A stretch of DNA of 64,000 nt from Cyanophora paradoxa. Taxonomy: Eukaryota; Glaucocystophyceae; Cyanophorales; Cyanophoraceae. The notes below the pieces were generated by a model that searched no databases, was not told the DNA's origin, and saw only the letters and a list, made by a program, of their open reading frames with translations. Both the position numbers and the translations under genes were made by a program. The stretch covers positions 62,001 to 126,000 of the forward strand of contig QPMI01000100.1 in the NCBI GenBank assembly GCA_004431415.1, read 5' to 3'. Shown piece after piece: positions 21,758-34,325 of this stretch; the first letter of the stretch is position 1, and every line of letters starts with the position of its first letter.

Positions 21758-23252
21758 CTGCGCATTGCACGGTCCAGCTCAAATGAATTTATATGCAGAA
21801 CAGAAATGCACGAGTCTGAGCACCGGCACGCTTGGGTGATCGTGGCCCATTTTGCGCAACTTCAACTTGCGAAGTTGCTGACTCGGGGCAAAGGCTAAGG
21901 CGCAGCTGCAAGCCTAGCAAGCCTAGCAAGCTTATGCCGACACCTCGACGCTCCAATTCGAGTCTGCTGACCGATCGCACCACGAATTACGAGTCTGCCG
22001 CAGTGCCACGGCTGCACTGCGGCAGTTGCTTGCTGGCCAAGTTGCGAATATTGCTATTGCAATTGCCGCAGTGCCAGGCAGTGCCAGGCAGTAGCAATAT
22101 GTTCAACCGCCGAGGTTCAACCGGATCAACCCTGCAGCGCTCGTACCTGATTCCCTCCCTTCCCCCCCCCCCCCCCCCCCCCCCCCCAACAAAAAACAAA
22201 CCCATGGCGCCGGCCGGCCATGCATACACGCATATGCATGCGCATGCGCACGCGCGGGCACATGTATACATGTGTACAGCCTCCGGGGCCGGGGGAGAAG
22301 CGTTACTAAGTTAACGTTGGGGGAAACGAGTGCTGTAGGCCTATAGCTAGGAGCTCAAGGCCTAGCTATAGGAGCCTCGGAGCCTCGGAGGGCGCTGGCC
22401 GCCGGGCTGACAGGCGCGCTATATATAGCTATAGCGCTGGGAATATATATACACGAGGCTGCCAGGCTGATCGCGATCGAAGTCCGCCCTCAAGCCTGAT
22501 ATCGATCATGAGGCCAATATTAATTGCAAGCCACAGCCGCTCAATTGCAAGCCGGCCCTAGCTATAGCCTAGTATACGTAGCTATAGGCTATAAGCTAGG
22601 CGGCCTAGGCCTGCTGCGATATCGATATCGATATCGATACGGATCGGATCTAGTACTAGTTTGCTGCCAGGCTGATCGCAGCGCGCGCGCCGCGCGCGCG
22701 GATCTAGTTCGCTGATCGCCTGCGCATGCGTTGGCGGCGACGCGGTACCGGTCCGGTCCGGTCGGCAGCACGCGCCCGCCGCGCGGTCGGATTAACACAG
22801 TACAGCGCCCCTATATATATATATATATATATATCCCCTGCAGCGCTCACTGAGTCATGCATATGTACATGTATACCTGCACCCCTCGCGATCGAATCCC
22901 CCTCACCCCCCCCCCCCCCCCCCCCCCCTCCCGATATCCCTAGGCCCGCCCTAGGCCTTTCCCGTCGCTTCGAATTCCTCACAGGGGCGCGCGCGGTCCC
23001 GCGCGGTCGAGCGACGCTTTCCAGGCAAATTGTCATTTCCCGAGTTGTCTCAGAGTCTATCCCGCTGATTCCGGATGCCCTTGCGTGCGCAGGCCCGGCG
23101 GCCGCTCCTCGGCCTCGTTCGAATTCGTTCGGCGCATTCGTTCGTTCCGCGCGGGGCGCTCGTTCGTTCTCCGCATGTACGCATTTCCGGAGACTTTCCG
23201 CAGCGGCATCTGGAGTGCGTCGAGTGCGCGGCATCTGGAGTGCGTCGAGTGC
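21758..23252. other. Upstream spacer of LamG copy 1; palindromes, poly-C and TA repeat
   Basis: No gene seen. Contains a run of about 26 C (22162-22187), a C run near 22908-22927, a TA dinucleotide run near 22812-22834, a GATATC/ATCGAT microsatellite near 22618-22640 and dense CTAG/AGCT palindromes at 22330-22730. The end (23206-23250) has GGCATCTGGAGTGCGTCGAG twice in tandem, then sequence homologous to ATPase exon 8 begins. Confidence 0.6.
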
Positions 23253-25566
23253 GCTGGGCGCCCTCCGCCTCTCCCGCCACCGTCTGCTCGTCAAGCGCAT
23301 CCGCACCGCCGGGACCCTCAGCGCGGTGCCTGCGTGGTCCTGAGCCTGCTCTGTGCTCTCTGCGCTCTCGAGCTCTGAGCCCCGTCCTCAGGTCTCGACG
23401 ATCGTGTGCGACAAGACGGGGACGCTGACGACGGGCGCCCTGCGACTCGTGCACTTCCTCCCGGCGGCCGGCGGTGGCCCGCCGCGCCCCGCCGGGGCCC
23501 TCGCTGACGAGGGCCCGGTCCTCGCCGAGCTCCTCCGCACCTGGCTCCTCTCGTCGGCGCTGGAGCCGCCCCCGGCGCCCGCCGGCCGACCCTGCACGGC
23601 CGACGAGGCGCTGGAAGCGCTCCGCGGGGCCAGCACCGTGGACGCCTGGGATCGGGCCGTCCTGGAGACCGTCCGGGAGCGGCCCGAGGCGGCGCGGGCG
23701 GCCGCTCACGAGCGGGCCCACGCCTTTCTGGTCGACGCGCGGCCCTTCGAGGCCGCCTCGCGCTACTCGAGCGCCTCCTGGAAGCTCCCGGGGGTACGCC
23801 TCCCCCAGCACTTCGTTCGCGGCTTGCCCGAGGCACTCCTGGAGGACCGTCGGACTGCGATCACGTGGCGGTACCCCCCGGGGGCCCCTCGCTCCTGGAC
23901 GCCCCCGCGGGGGCCGAGGCGGGCCCCGCCGGCGCGGCGCCCTTCTCGGCGGAAGCGAAGGCGGCGCTGCGGGCGAGGCTGGAGGAACTGGCGGCGGCCG
24001 GGGAGCGCTGCCTCGGCCTGGCCCGGGTCGAGGCGCAGGGCCCCGCCGAGCTCAAGGTCTTCGTGGGGGTGCTCTCCTTCGAGGACCCGCTCCGGCCCGA
24101 CGCCCTACCTGGTGGACTGCTCGCAGGCGCCTGCCCTCGTTGGGGCTTCCGAGCCTCCGGACTCGCTGGCGTACAAGGTGTGTACCCCTATTTTCCTTTC
24201 CGCCTCCACCGCTCCGCCCCGCCCGGCCAAGCGCTCCTCGGCAGTGCGTGGGGGAGCTGGAGGCGCAGGCGGGGGCGGGCACCCTCGTGTGGGCCCGCAG
24301 CGCCCCGCTCCTCAAGGCCGGCCTCGTCGCCGTCCTCCAGAGGCGCGGCGCCGTCTGCGCCATGGGCGACGGGGACAACGCGCCCGCCCTCCGCACCGCC
24401 GACGTGCGCTCCCTTCTCCTTCCCCGCTCTCTGCCTTCTCACTCCCCTGGAAAGGTCGGCGTGGCGGTGCGGGGGGCGGCGGGGGCGGCACGGGAGGCGG
24501 CGGGCGTGGAGCTGGCGGAGGACTCGTTCGCGGGGCTCGTGGCCGGCGTCGCCGAGGGCCGCCGCCTCTTCGACAACCTCAGGTAAGCAGAAAGAGAAGA
24601 GGAAGCTAAGAGTCCGGAATGAAAATTGATAAAATAATCTATCTAGTCCACCCGGTTATACCATCTTATCATCTCTATGACACCCTCTCATCTGCCGCCT
24701 TCTTCTATTATCTGTCTCACCTCACTCTGCCTCACTGTCGCCCTGCCCCGCGCAGGAAAGGGACGCGCTTCTACCTGGCATGCAAAGCGGCCCTCGTCGC
24801 CCTCTTCGCCGCCGCCTGCGCCCTCGGGCTCCCCCCGCCCCTCGCCCCCATCCAGGTGCGCCGTGGGCCTCCACACACTCTGGCCCCCGCCCCTTACATT
24901 TGGCCTGGGCAGGTGATCGCACTGGAGGCGCTGATGGACCTAGCCGCCGGAGCCGCCTTCGTCTGTGAGCCCCCGGAGCCGTGCGTACCCCCTCCCCCCT
25001 CCTCCTCCCCGGTCCGGTCTTTCGCTTGTTCTGACAGCTTCGTTTCGTTGCAGGGGCATCATGCGGCGGCCCCCGCGCCCGCGGGACGCCCCCTTCGTCG
25101 ACCGGCCCTACCTCGCCTCCGTCTGCGGGGCGGCCGCCCTCCTTGCCGGCCCCGTCTTCGCCGCATTTCTCCTCTCCTCTTCCTCTTCCTCCTCGCCTTC
25201 TCTGGGGCAGTCCGCAGCCTTTGCCTCCTGGCTCCTCGCCCACGTCGCCCTCGCCCTCGTCACCCGCTCGGGCGCCCCCTGCTGCGCCCCGGGCGGCCTG
25301 GCCTCCCTCCGCGAGAACTCGGCCATGGGCCTCTGGGCCCTCGCCGCGCTCGCCTCCCTCGCTCTCTCCTTCCTCGTACCTCCCCTGCGGGACGGCCTCA
25401 AGCTGACGCCCCTCCCGGCACACGCCTGGGGCACTGCCCTGTGCGCTGCCCTCCTCGTCCTCGTGGTGGGCGAGCCGCAAAGCTCGTCCTGCATGCCCGT
25501 ACACGCCTTGCCGCGCCGCGTGACGAGGCAGCTGCTTCCGAGAGCTTGCCCCTTCTGGCTGAGTAG
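23253..25566 (+). pseudogene. P-type ATPase 3' fragment, copy B
   Basis: Homologous to 14634-17139 of the complete gene, starting inside exon 8 (LGALRLSRHRLLVKRIRT). It lacks the actuator domain and first membrane helices. CDKTGTLTTG is kept, but a deletion joins the sequence after LSFEDPLRPDA directly to YLVDCSQAP coding sequence, removing the SGDHPAT motif; ATGDGANDAP has become AMGDGDNAP; a 5-bp insertion (near 23850) and a 1-bp loss (near 25472) shift the frame. From about 24756 on it is almost identical to the complete gene and to copy C. It cannot code for a working pump. It sits 5' of the second LamG gene in the tandem array. Confidence 0.9.
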
Positions 25567-26411
25567 CTACTAGGTCTTCGACTCGCCCCGGCCCCGCCCC
25601 TGCTCGTCTCAGGAGGTGCAAGGTGGGGTCTAATTATTATTGGGGAAGGACCCCCTTCCCCTTCCCCCACTTGGGGGTGTTCGGGTGCCCACCCCAGGCC
25701 AAAATGAAATGTCCCGACCTCCCAAAACCCAGGTTTTCTCGCCGGATCCTAGCAAGGCATGTTCCTAGGAGTCCGGAGACGTGTTCCGGGAGATCCGGGT
25801 CCCGTCGGGTCGACCAGGGATGAGCAATAACACATTTTTGAAAAATGCGATCTAGCGCCTCACCAAGTGGCGGTATATATACCGGACCAAGTGCGCCTGA
25901 ATGCGCCTGATACGCCCGACGATTCATGTCATACATTCCGAGACCGGAGAGGCACAGGGTGGCCCGCTAGGCCGCCTCAAGTACCTGTTGTACCGAGCGC
26001 CGAAAAAAAGCGCTCCTGAGAGTTTTCAGCCGATCGAGACTCGTGTTACAGTACCCGGCAGGCTAGCCGACAGTGCTGCCGACTGGCTTTCGCGCTGGCC
26101 AACTATAGCTAGCTGAGCTCCGGCTAGCTTGCAATGCGGCAACAGCTCATCAAGCACTTCGGAACGTGAAAGAGTGCAGGAAGAAGACGCCCGCTACGCC
26201 GCCGCCGCGTTCCGGTGCGCGTCGCCGATGGTTCTGACTGCCCCGCGCCTGCCGTCCGCAGATGCGACAGTCTTGCGCCGAAAGGTGCGCTCGCGCGCCG
26301 CCCGGCAATCTCGCGCCGGGCGCGCACAGAAGCCGACGCGTGTCGTCGAATTCGAACAGCTCCTCTTGCGCAAGGTGCACAGCTAGATTCGATGTGCCGC
26401 GCTCCGCAGCA
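25567..26411. other. Spacer of the 8.43-kb unit, second copy
   Basis: Copy of 17140-17984 with hardly any difference by eye. No gene seen; contains the same TATA-core palindrome (about 25870). Confidence 0.55.
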
Positions 26412-27090
26412 GACGGCGGGCGGCGGCGCGGTCGCCGGGCGGGGCGGAGGCGCTGCGGGCGGCGGCGCGGCGCGCCGCACGGGGAGCAGGCGCGGCGGGC
26501 GGCTGCGCGGCGTGCCGGGCGGGCGGAGGCGCGGCGGGCGGCGGCGGGGCTCGCCGGCCGCGGGCGGGGCGGAGGCGCGGCGGCCGGCGGGTGGCGGCGC
26601 GGCTCCGAGGCTCGCCGGGCGGGACGGAGGCGCGGCTGCCGGCGGCGCGGCTCGCCGGGCGGGGCGGAGGCGCGGCGGGCGGCGGCGCGGCTCCCCAAGC
26701 GGGGCGGAGGCGCGGCAGGCGGCGGCGCAGCTCCCCGGGCGGGGCGAAGGCGCGGCGGGCGGCGGCGCGGCTCGCCGATCGGAGCGGAGGCGCGGCGGGC
26801 GGCGGCGCGGCTCGCCGATCGGGGCGGAGGCGCGGCGGGCGGCCGCGCGGCGCGCCGGGCGGGGGCGCGGCTCAACGGGCGGGGCGGAGCGCGGCGGGCG
26901 GCGGCGCGGCTCGCCGATCGGGGCGGAGGCGCGGCGGGCGGCCGCGCGGCGCGCCGGGCGGGGCGCGGCTCAACGGGCGGGGCGGAGCGCGGCGGGCGGC
27001 GGCGCGGCTCGTCGGGCGGCGGCGCGGCTCGCCGGGCGGGGCAGAGGCGCGGCGGGCGGCCGCGCGGCTCGTCGGGCGGGGCGGATCCGG
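26412..27090. repeat. GC-rich 40-bp minisatellite, copy 2
   Basis: Same array as at 17985-18660, differing by a few one- or two-base indels in the GGGCGGGGCGG runs. Long open frames across it change with those indels, which argues against coding. Confidence 0.9.
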
Positions 27091-28417
27091 GACTCGGGAG
27101 GGGGCGCGCAGGGCAAATTGTCCCATTCCCGCACGGCGGGTGGCGGCGCGGCGCGCAGGGCAAATTGTCCCATTCCCGCACGGCTTCTTGTTCCAGGTCT
27201 ACGCCTAGCGAGCATTTGCTGCAGCCTGCAGACTCTGAGATGCTGTCTTTGTTGAATAAGACCACATGGCCACCTTGCACGACTCGGCGAGCAGGGGGCG
27301 GGGGCGAATCGAAGACCTAGAACTTAGTAACCTGACTGATTGACCTGCAAGTCCTCTTCCGGTCCCACGAGCTCGATCGCGAGCCCGCGGCCGGCCCACC
27401 GTGGCACCGTCCCAGTTGCAATTACGCCATGACTACGGGCGTTCGCGCAGCTCAGCGGCTCATGATCAGCGGCTGCAGGTTTAATTTAGAGTCAACACTC
27501 TCTAGATCTCTATCTCGGCTAACCGTTGAACCTGATCGTCGGACCTGTCCTACTCAACCGTTAGAAGTCCTTCCCCTCCAACAGGGGCAGTGCAACTGCA
27601 GTGTCCCTGTTCCGTTCATAAGTTAACAGACTCTGAGAGACGGCAGTTCAATGGACGAACAGGAATTGCATTCAATGATCATCGGATTCAAAGTGCTTGT
27701 GTAAAGGAGGTCAATTATTTTAACATGTCACAGTGTTGTTAGTACTAGTAACGTCAACATATACAGGTCTAGGCCGGGAGCCGTTCAAGCTCGAGCTTGT
27801 TTACTACTAAGTTAAGGTTCTTAAAAGGCCCATAATTCGAGGTGAAGCTACAGCAGTGATGGGACACACTCGGATACAGGGACAAAAAAAGCAAAATGAC
27901 CAAGACAAGAGCACGAAGAAAGCCTTGAAGACAATTGCAAGACAAAGAGCTGACTCTCGGAATTGAATATTTGAGAGCGAGGGTATATGTTCGTGTAACC
28001 TTGCCATGGACTCCCAGGATATGATATGACATGCCATGGGCCCCCAGCCTCACGAGGGACTGTTATCAATCTGGATCAAGAACTTCGTGCATTGATCGAA
28101 ATATTTGCACGCAATTCGTGCATCGAAACGTTCAACGTTGGCATTTTTAACTAATACTCTAGGCTGGCCATTAGCTGGCCATGGGTTTTTGGTTTGCCGA
28201 TGCAATGGAGAGATCGCAACGGATCTCCGGTGCGATGTCAGGAACTGCGGCACAAACGTGAAGCCATGCGGTAGCCTGGAAGCGATTGCGCGCTCGAGTA
28301 GCTTGTGCAGCCGGCGCCGTTGCTGGTGGTGACGGAGCCCACAATCGTTCCGTTTCTCCCGTTGCCCGAAGCATCTCGAACATTTCTGGATGCTGACTGT
28401 CGCACGTTTGTCCAAGC
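27091..28417. other. Spacer between minisatellite and LamG gene, copy 2
   Basis: Copy of 18661-19987. No gene seen. Confidence 0.45.
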
Positions 28418-30188
28418 TCAAGTCACGATAATGATCAGAACGCAAGCCCGAGCAGAGGAAGTACGCACGCTAGCGGCAGGTTGATCATCGAAGGGAAGGT
28501 AGAGACTTGGCTGGCGCCAAATAACTCCACCGGCCGCCAGTGTCTCTACCTCGCTCTCTGACAGTGCTGCAGGCCAGATGCGGAAGCCTGTGCTCCAGGT
28601 TCCCTCGGAAATCATCGCAAATGTGATCACGTGGCAGGCACGCACCGGACAGGTCGACGTTTTCAAGTGTGTACAAGCCGCTGTCCCCCGGGTCCTGCAT
28701 GCGTGCAGACATTCAGGGATTTGTCCAACCTCCCCACTCCCCGGGCTCCGTATCCAACGCGCACCCCTGCAACCACTCGGCCGATGTAATTGTAGTTGCG
28801 GATCCCGCTCGGCAGGATGGTCACATTTTTTGTTCCTCCATTCGGATCTAGCCCGTCGACGATGTGGGTGCGGGTTCCCGTCACGCCATCCGTCAGGTAG
28901 AAGTGCAGGTCGCCGGTCGCCCCAAGTGTCGTGACCGCGTGGTACCAGCGGTTGAGCTGATCATGAGCAGAGGGGCGTCATGAGTTGACGTCAGGAGCTG
29001 ATAAACAAGGCAGAACGTGCGCACGAGAAGCTGGCCAGTACCATTGACATTCGATGGTGAGTACAAGTGAACCTGGTCTTCCTCGGGGTCCTGGGCAGTG
29101 GTAGCTGGAGGTGAGCCCTTGGAAACAGTGCGGCAAGGACGGTCACAGACCACGTAATTGTTGGAAGGATTTCGATCGGTGAGCCCCAAATAGAGACTGT
29201 TGCAGTCCGGGCCCGGAGCACCGAAGATGTTCTGTCACCCTAGCATGTCAGATGGCCACGTTCACAGACAAAAATCGGTTGACCATACGAATCAAGGCAT
29301 ACCGATTTGATTACCATGAGCTGCACAGAGCGTCAGACTGGTCTGGCGCTATGCATATGCATGCTGGCATCGACGAACCACGGCCTGTCTAAACCATCCA
29401 TTTGCGAAATCGAACAACATCGCTTGCTTTGCCAGACCTCCGAGCTGCTGCTGGCCAAGCTTGATCCTGCCCGGTCTAAGTTGGATGCGAGCTCGTTCTA
29501 AGTTGGATGCGAGCACCAGAACTCGAACGAGATCGGATTCCCGAAGTACAGTGGGGGCAGGGTGATGTAGCTCTCGCCGCCAGGGAAGTGTGCACCTGTA
29601 GAGCACATATCAACAAAGCTCGAAGAAAGATCCCCGAAGGAGGCTTGGGATGGATCGGAGGAGGGTCCCATGAGCGGGAGCCAGAAAGCTGCAGCTGGCT
29701 ATGAAGCTTAAAGGTTCGGAGAGGGGGCTGCGAGGCAGGGGGGATGCCAGGGAGAGGAGTGTGGGAGCGCACTGGAGGGGCGGAAAGTTTGGAGCATCAC
29801 GACGGGGAACAGAAGGCTGGCTAGAGCGGAGTGGCACACTACAACAGTTGAGGTGCCACTGCTCAAGGCCGGGCAGGGGGAGGTGAATGGCAATGAGGTG
29901 TGACAGGGGGGTGTGCGAAGGGGAGGGAAGGGGGGGAAGGGCAGAAGGGCGTGCGCACTGCACGTCGGCACAGCCGGGCTCGAGGTGAGGCTTGCAAGGC
30001 GCCCTGCATGCTGATCAGATCACACGTGGTGACTTACCCGTTGCCAGCACGTGTACAACGGCCCGGCTCGCGTGCGTATCGCACAAGCGCACATGCTCAC
30101 GTTTTTGGCTGTAGATGCCCCCGTCGAGGTTCTGGCCATGGGCCGCTGCCAACAAACAACTGCCCGCCAGGATGAAAAAGAGGACCAG
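28418..30188 (-). CDS. LamG/concanavalin A-like domain secreted protein, intact copy
   Basis: Exons in gene order: 30188-30038, 29595-29517, 29466-29382, 29231-29007, 28956-28765, 28694-28646, 28587-28418; 316 residues after the first recognised acceptor. The first exon encodes a hydrophobic signal-peptide-like core (LVLFFILAGSCLLAAAHGQ). Then comes one LamG/ConA-like jelly-roll domain: GGESYITLPPLYFGNPISFEFW, cut by an intron, then MLFDFANGW, NSLYLGLTDRNPSNNYVV, LNRWYHAVTTLGATGDLHFY, NYNYIGR and FRIWPAALSESEVETLA. Phases of all six introns agree. The start codon is not visible in this exon, so an upstream exon is likely. Such domains bind glycans or proteins outside the cell or in the secretory path; the ligand is unknown. 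Of three copies, this is the only one without a frame break. Confidence 0.75.
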
Positions 30189-31680
30189 CTGCGCATTGCA
30201 CGGTCCAGCTCAAATGAATTTATATGCAGAACAGAAATGCACGAGTCTGAGCACCGGCACGCTTGGGTGATCGTGGCCCATTTTGCGCAACTTCAACTTG
30301 CGAAGTTGCTGACTCGGGGCAAAGGCTAAGGCGCAGCTGCAAGCCTAGCAAGCCTAGCAAGCTTATGCCGACACCTCGACGCTCCAATTCGAGTCTGCTG
30401 ACCGATCGCACCACGAATTACGAGTCTGCCGCAGTGCCACGGCTGCACTGCGGCAGTTGCTTGCTGGCCAAGTTGCGAATATTGCTATTGCAATTGCCGC
30501 AGTGCCAGGCAGTGCCAGGCAGTAGCAATATGTTCAACCGCCGAGGTTCAACCGGATCAACCCTGCAGCGCTCGTACCTGATTCCCTCCCTTCCCCCCCC
30601 CCCCCCCCCCCCCAACAAAAAACAAACCCATGGCGCCGGCCGGCCATGCATACACGCATATGCATGCGCATGCGCACGCGCGGGCACATGTATACATGTG
30701 TACAGCCTCCGGGGCCGGGGGAGAAGCGTTACTAAGTTAACGTTGGGGGAAACGAGTGCTGTAGGCCTATAGCTAGGAGCTCAAGGCCTAGCTATAGGAG
30801 CCTCGGAGCCTCGGAGGGCGCTGGCCGCCGGGCTGACAGGCGCGCTATATATAGCTATAGCGCTGGGAATATATATATACGAGGCTGCCAGGCTGATCGC
30901 GATCGAAGTCCGCCCTCAAGCCTGATATCGATCATGAGGCCAATATTAATTGCAAGCCACAGCCGCTCAATTGCAAGCCGGCCCTAGCTATAGCCTAGTA
31001 TACGTAGCTATAGGCTATAAGCTAGGCGGCCTAGGCCTGCTGCGATATCGATATCGATATCGATACGGATCGGATCTAGTACTAGTTTGCTGCCAGGCTG
31101 ATCGCAGCGCGCGCGCCGCGCGCGCGGATCTAGTTCGCTGATCGCCTGCGCATGCGTTGGCGGCGACGCGGTACCGGTCCGGTCCGGTCGGCAGCACGCG
31201 CCCGCCGCGCGGTCGGATTAACACAGTACAGCGCCCCTATATATATATATATATATATATCCCCTGCAGCGCTCACTGAGTCATGCATATGTACATGTAT
31301 ACCTGCACCCCCTCGCGATCGAATCCCCCTCACCCCCCCCCCCCCCCCCCCCCCCCCCTCCCGATATCCCTAGGCCCGCCCTAGGCCTTTCCCGTCGCTT
31401 CGAATTCCTCACAGGGCGCGCGCGGTCCCGCGCGGTCGAGCGACGCTTTCCAGGCAAATTGTCATTTCCCGAGTTGTCTCAGAGTCTATCCCGCTGATTC
31501 CGGATGCCCTTGCGTGCGCAGGCCCGGCGGCCGCTCCTCGGCCTCGTTCGAATTCGTTCGGCGCATTCGTTCGTTCCGCGCGGGCGCTCGTTCGTTCTCC
31601 GCATGTACGCATTTCCGGAGACTTTCCGCAGCGGCATCTGGAGTGCGTCGAGTGCGCGGCATCTGGAGTGCGTCGAGTGC
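30189..31680. other. Upstream spacer of LamG copy 2
   Basis: Copy of 21758-23252. The poly-C run (about 30593-30613) is 21 nt against 26 in copy 1, and the second C run (about 31335-31358) is longer, so these tracts vary between copies. No gene seen. Confidence 0.55.
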
Positions 31681-33484
31681 GCTGGGCGCCCTCCGCCTCT
31701 CCCGCCACCGTCTGCTCGTCAAGCGCATCCGCACCGCCGGGACCCTCAGCGCGGTGCCTGCGTGGTCCTGAGCCTGCTCTGTGCTCTCTGCGCTCTCGAG
31801 CTCTGAGCCCCGTCCTCAGGTCTCGACGATCGTGTGCGACAAGACGGGGACGCTGACGACGGGCGCCCTGCGACTCGTGCACTTCCTCCCGGCGGCCGGC
31901 GGTGGCCCGCCGCGCCCCGCCGGGGCCCTCGCTGACGAGGGCCCGGTCCTCGCCGAGCTCCTCCGCACCTGGCTCCTCTCGTCGGCGCTGGAGCCGCCCC
32001 GGCGCCCGCCGGCCGACCCTGCACGGCCGACGAGGCGCTGGAAGCGCTCCGCGGGGCCAGCACCGTGGACGCCTGGGATCGGGCCGTCCTGGAGACCGTC
32101 CGGGAGCGGCCCGAGGCGGCGCGGGCGGCCGCTCACGAGCGGGCCCACGCCTTTCTGGTCGACGCGCGGCCCTTCGAGGCCGCCTCGCGCTACTCGAGCG
32201 CCTCCTGGAAGCTCCCGGGGGTACGCCTCCCCCAGCACTTCGTTCGCGGCTTGCCCGAGGCACTCCTGGAGGACCGTCGGACTGCGATCACGTGGCGGTA
32301 CCCCCCGGGGGCCCCTCGCTCCTGGACGCCCCCGCGGGGGCCGAGGCGGGCCCCGCCGGCGCGGCGCCCTTCTCGGCGGAAGCGAAGGCGGCGCTGCGGG
32401 CGAGGCTGGAGGAACTGGCGGCGGCCGGGGAGCGCTGCCTCGGCCTGGCCCGGGTCGAGGCGCAGGGCCCCGCCGAGCTCAAGGTCTTCGTGGGGGTGCT
32501 CTCCTTCGAGGACCCGCTCCGGCCCGACGCCCTACCTGGTGGACTGCTCGCAGGCGCCTGCCCTCGTTGGGGCTTCCGAGCCTCCGGACTCGCTGGCGTA
32601 CAAGGTGTGTACCCCTATTTTCCTTTCCGCCTCCACCGCTCCGCCCCGCCCGGCCAAGCGCTCCTCGGCAGTGCGTGGGGGAGCTGGAGGCGCAGGCGGG
32701 GGCGGGCACCCTCGTGTGGGCCCGCAGCGCCCCGCTCCTCAAGGCCGGCCTCGTCGCCGTCCTCCAGAGGCGCGGCGCCGTCTGCGCCATGGGCGACGGG
32801 GACAACGCGCCCGCCCTCCGCACCGCCGACGTGCGCTCCCTTCTCCTTCCCCGCTCTCTGCCTTCTCACTCCCCTGGAAAGGTCGGCGTGGCGGTGCGGG
32901 GGGCGGCGGGGGCGGCACGGGAGGCGGCGGGCGTGGAGCTGGCGGAGGACTCGTTCGCGGGGCTCGTGGCCGGCGTCGCCGAGGGCCGCCGCCTCTTCGA
33001 CAACCTCAGGTAAGCAGAAAGAGAAGAGGAAGCTAAGAGTCCGGAATGAAAATTGATAAAATAATCTATCTAGTCCACCCGGTTATACCATCTTATCATC
33101 TCTATGACACCCTCTCATCTGCCGCCTTCTTCTATTATCTGTCTCACCTCACTCTGCCTCACTGTCGCCCTGCCCCGCGCAGGAAAGGGACGCGCTTCTA
33201 CCTGGCATGCAAAGCGGCCCTCGTCGCCCTCTTCGCCGCCGCCTGCACCCTCGGGCTCCCCCCGCCCCTCGCCCCCATCCAGGTGCGCCATGGGCCTCCA
33301 CACGCTCTGGCCCCCGCCCCTTACCTTTGGTCTGGGCAGGTGATTGCTCTGGAGGCGCTGATGGACCTAGCCGCCGGAGCCGCCTTCGTCTGTGAGCCCC
33401 CGGAGCCGTGCGTACCCCCCCGTGAACCTCAACCTCCACTTCTAGAGCCCCCGCCCCCTCTTCCCCCCTCCCTCCCTCCCTCCA

Positions 33485-33515
<31 letters not shown>

Positions 33516-34072
33516 AGTCCGGTCTCTCGCTTGTTCTGACAGCTTCGTTTCTCTGCAGGGGCATCATGCGGCGGCCGCCGCGCCCGCGGGACGCCCCCTT
33601 CGTCGACCGGCCCTACCTCGCCTCCGTCTGCGGGGCGGCCGCCCTCCTCGCCGGCCCCGTCTTCGCCACATTTCTCCTTTCCTCCTCTTCCTCTTCCTCG
33701 CCTTCTCTGGGGCAGTCCGCAGCCTTTGCCTCCTGGCTCCTCGCCCACGTCGCCCTCGCCCTCGTCACCCGCTCGGGCGCCCCCTGCTGCGCCCCGGGCG
33801 GCCTGGCCTCCCTCCGCGAGAACTCGGCCATGGGCCTCTGGGCCGTCGCCGCGCTCGCCTCCCTCGCTCTCTCCTTCCTCGTACCTCCCCTGCGGGATGG
33901 TCTCAAGCTGACGCCCCTCCCGGCGCACGCCTGGGGCACTGCCCTATGCGCTGCCCTCCTCGTCCTCGTGGTGGGCGAGGCCGCAAAGCTCGCCCTGCGT
34001 GCCCGGAAGCGCGTTGCTGCGCCGCGTGACGAGGCAGCCGCCGCCGAGAGCGCGCCCCTTCTGGCTGAGTAG
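31681..34072 (+). pseudogene. P-type ATPase 3' fragment, copy C
   Basis: Nearly identical to copy B up to about 33290, with the same loss of SGDHPAT, the same AMGDGDNAP change and the same 5-bp insertion. It also lacks one C in a CCCC run near 32000, which shifts the frame further. Beyond 33290 it diverges: the intron before the last exon is longer and holds a run of about 30 C (33488-33515), and the last exon reads SAPLLAE at its end like copy E rather than SLPLLAE. Its 3' flank also differs from copies A and B, so the tandem array ends here. Confidence 0.9.
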
Positions 34073-34325
34073 CTATATAGAGAGATCATTATTTCACACC
34101 TCCTTGCTGAGTAAAGCGAATCATTGAATTCGAAAAAGGTATATTGATCCAATCATTTCGCCATGGCCATGGTTCGATGGTCGCATTGGCGCCTCGGGGC
34201 CCTGCAGTGGGCCTGCACTTACGGCTGGTTCCGCAGTGCATCACCGTGCATGGCGCTAGCCTAGTAGGACTCCGGGAGAAACCGGGCCGTTTCAGCACGT
34301 ATACGTACGCGTCACGGCGTCCTGA

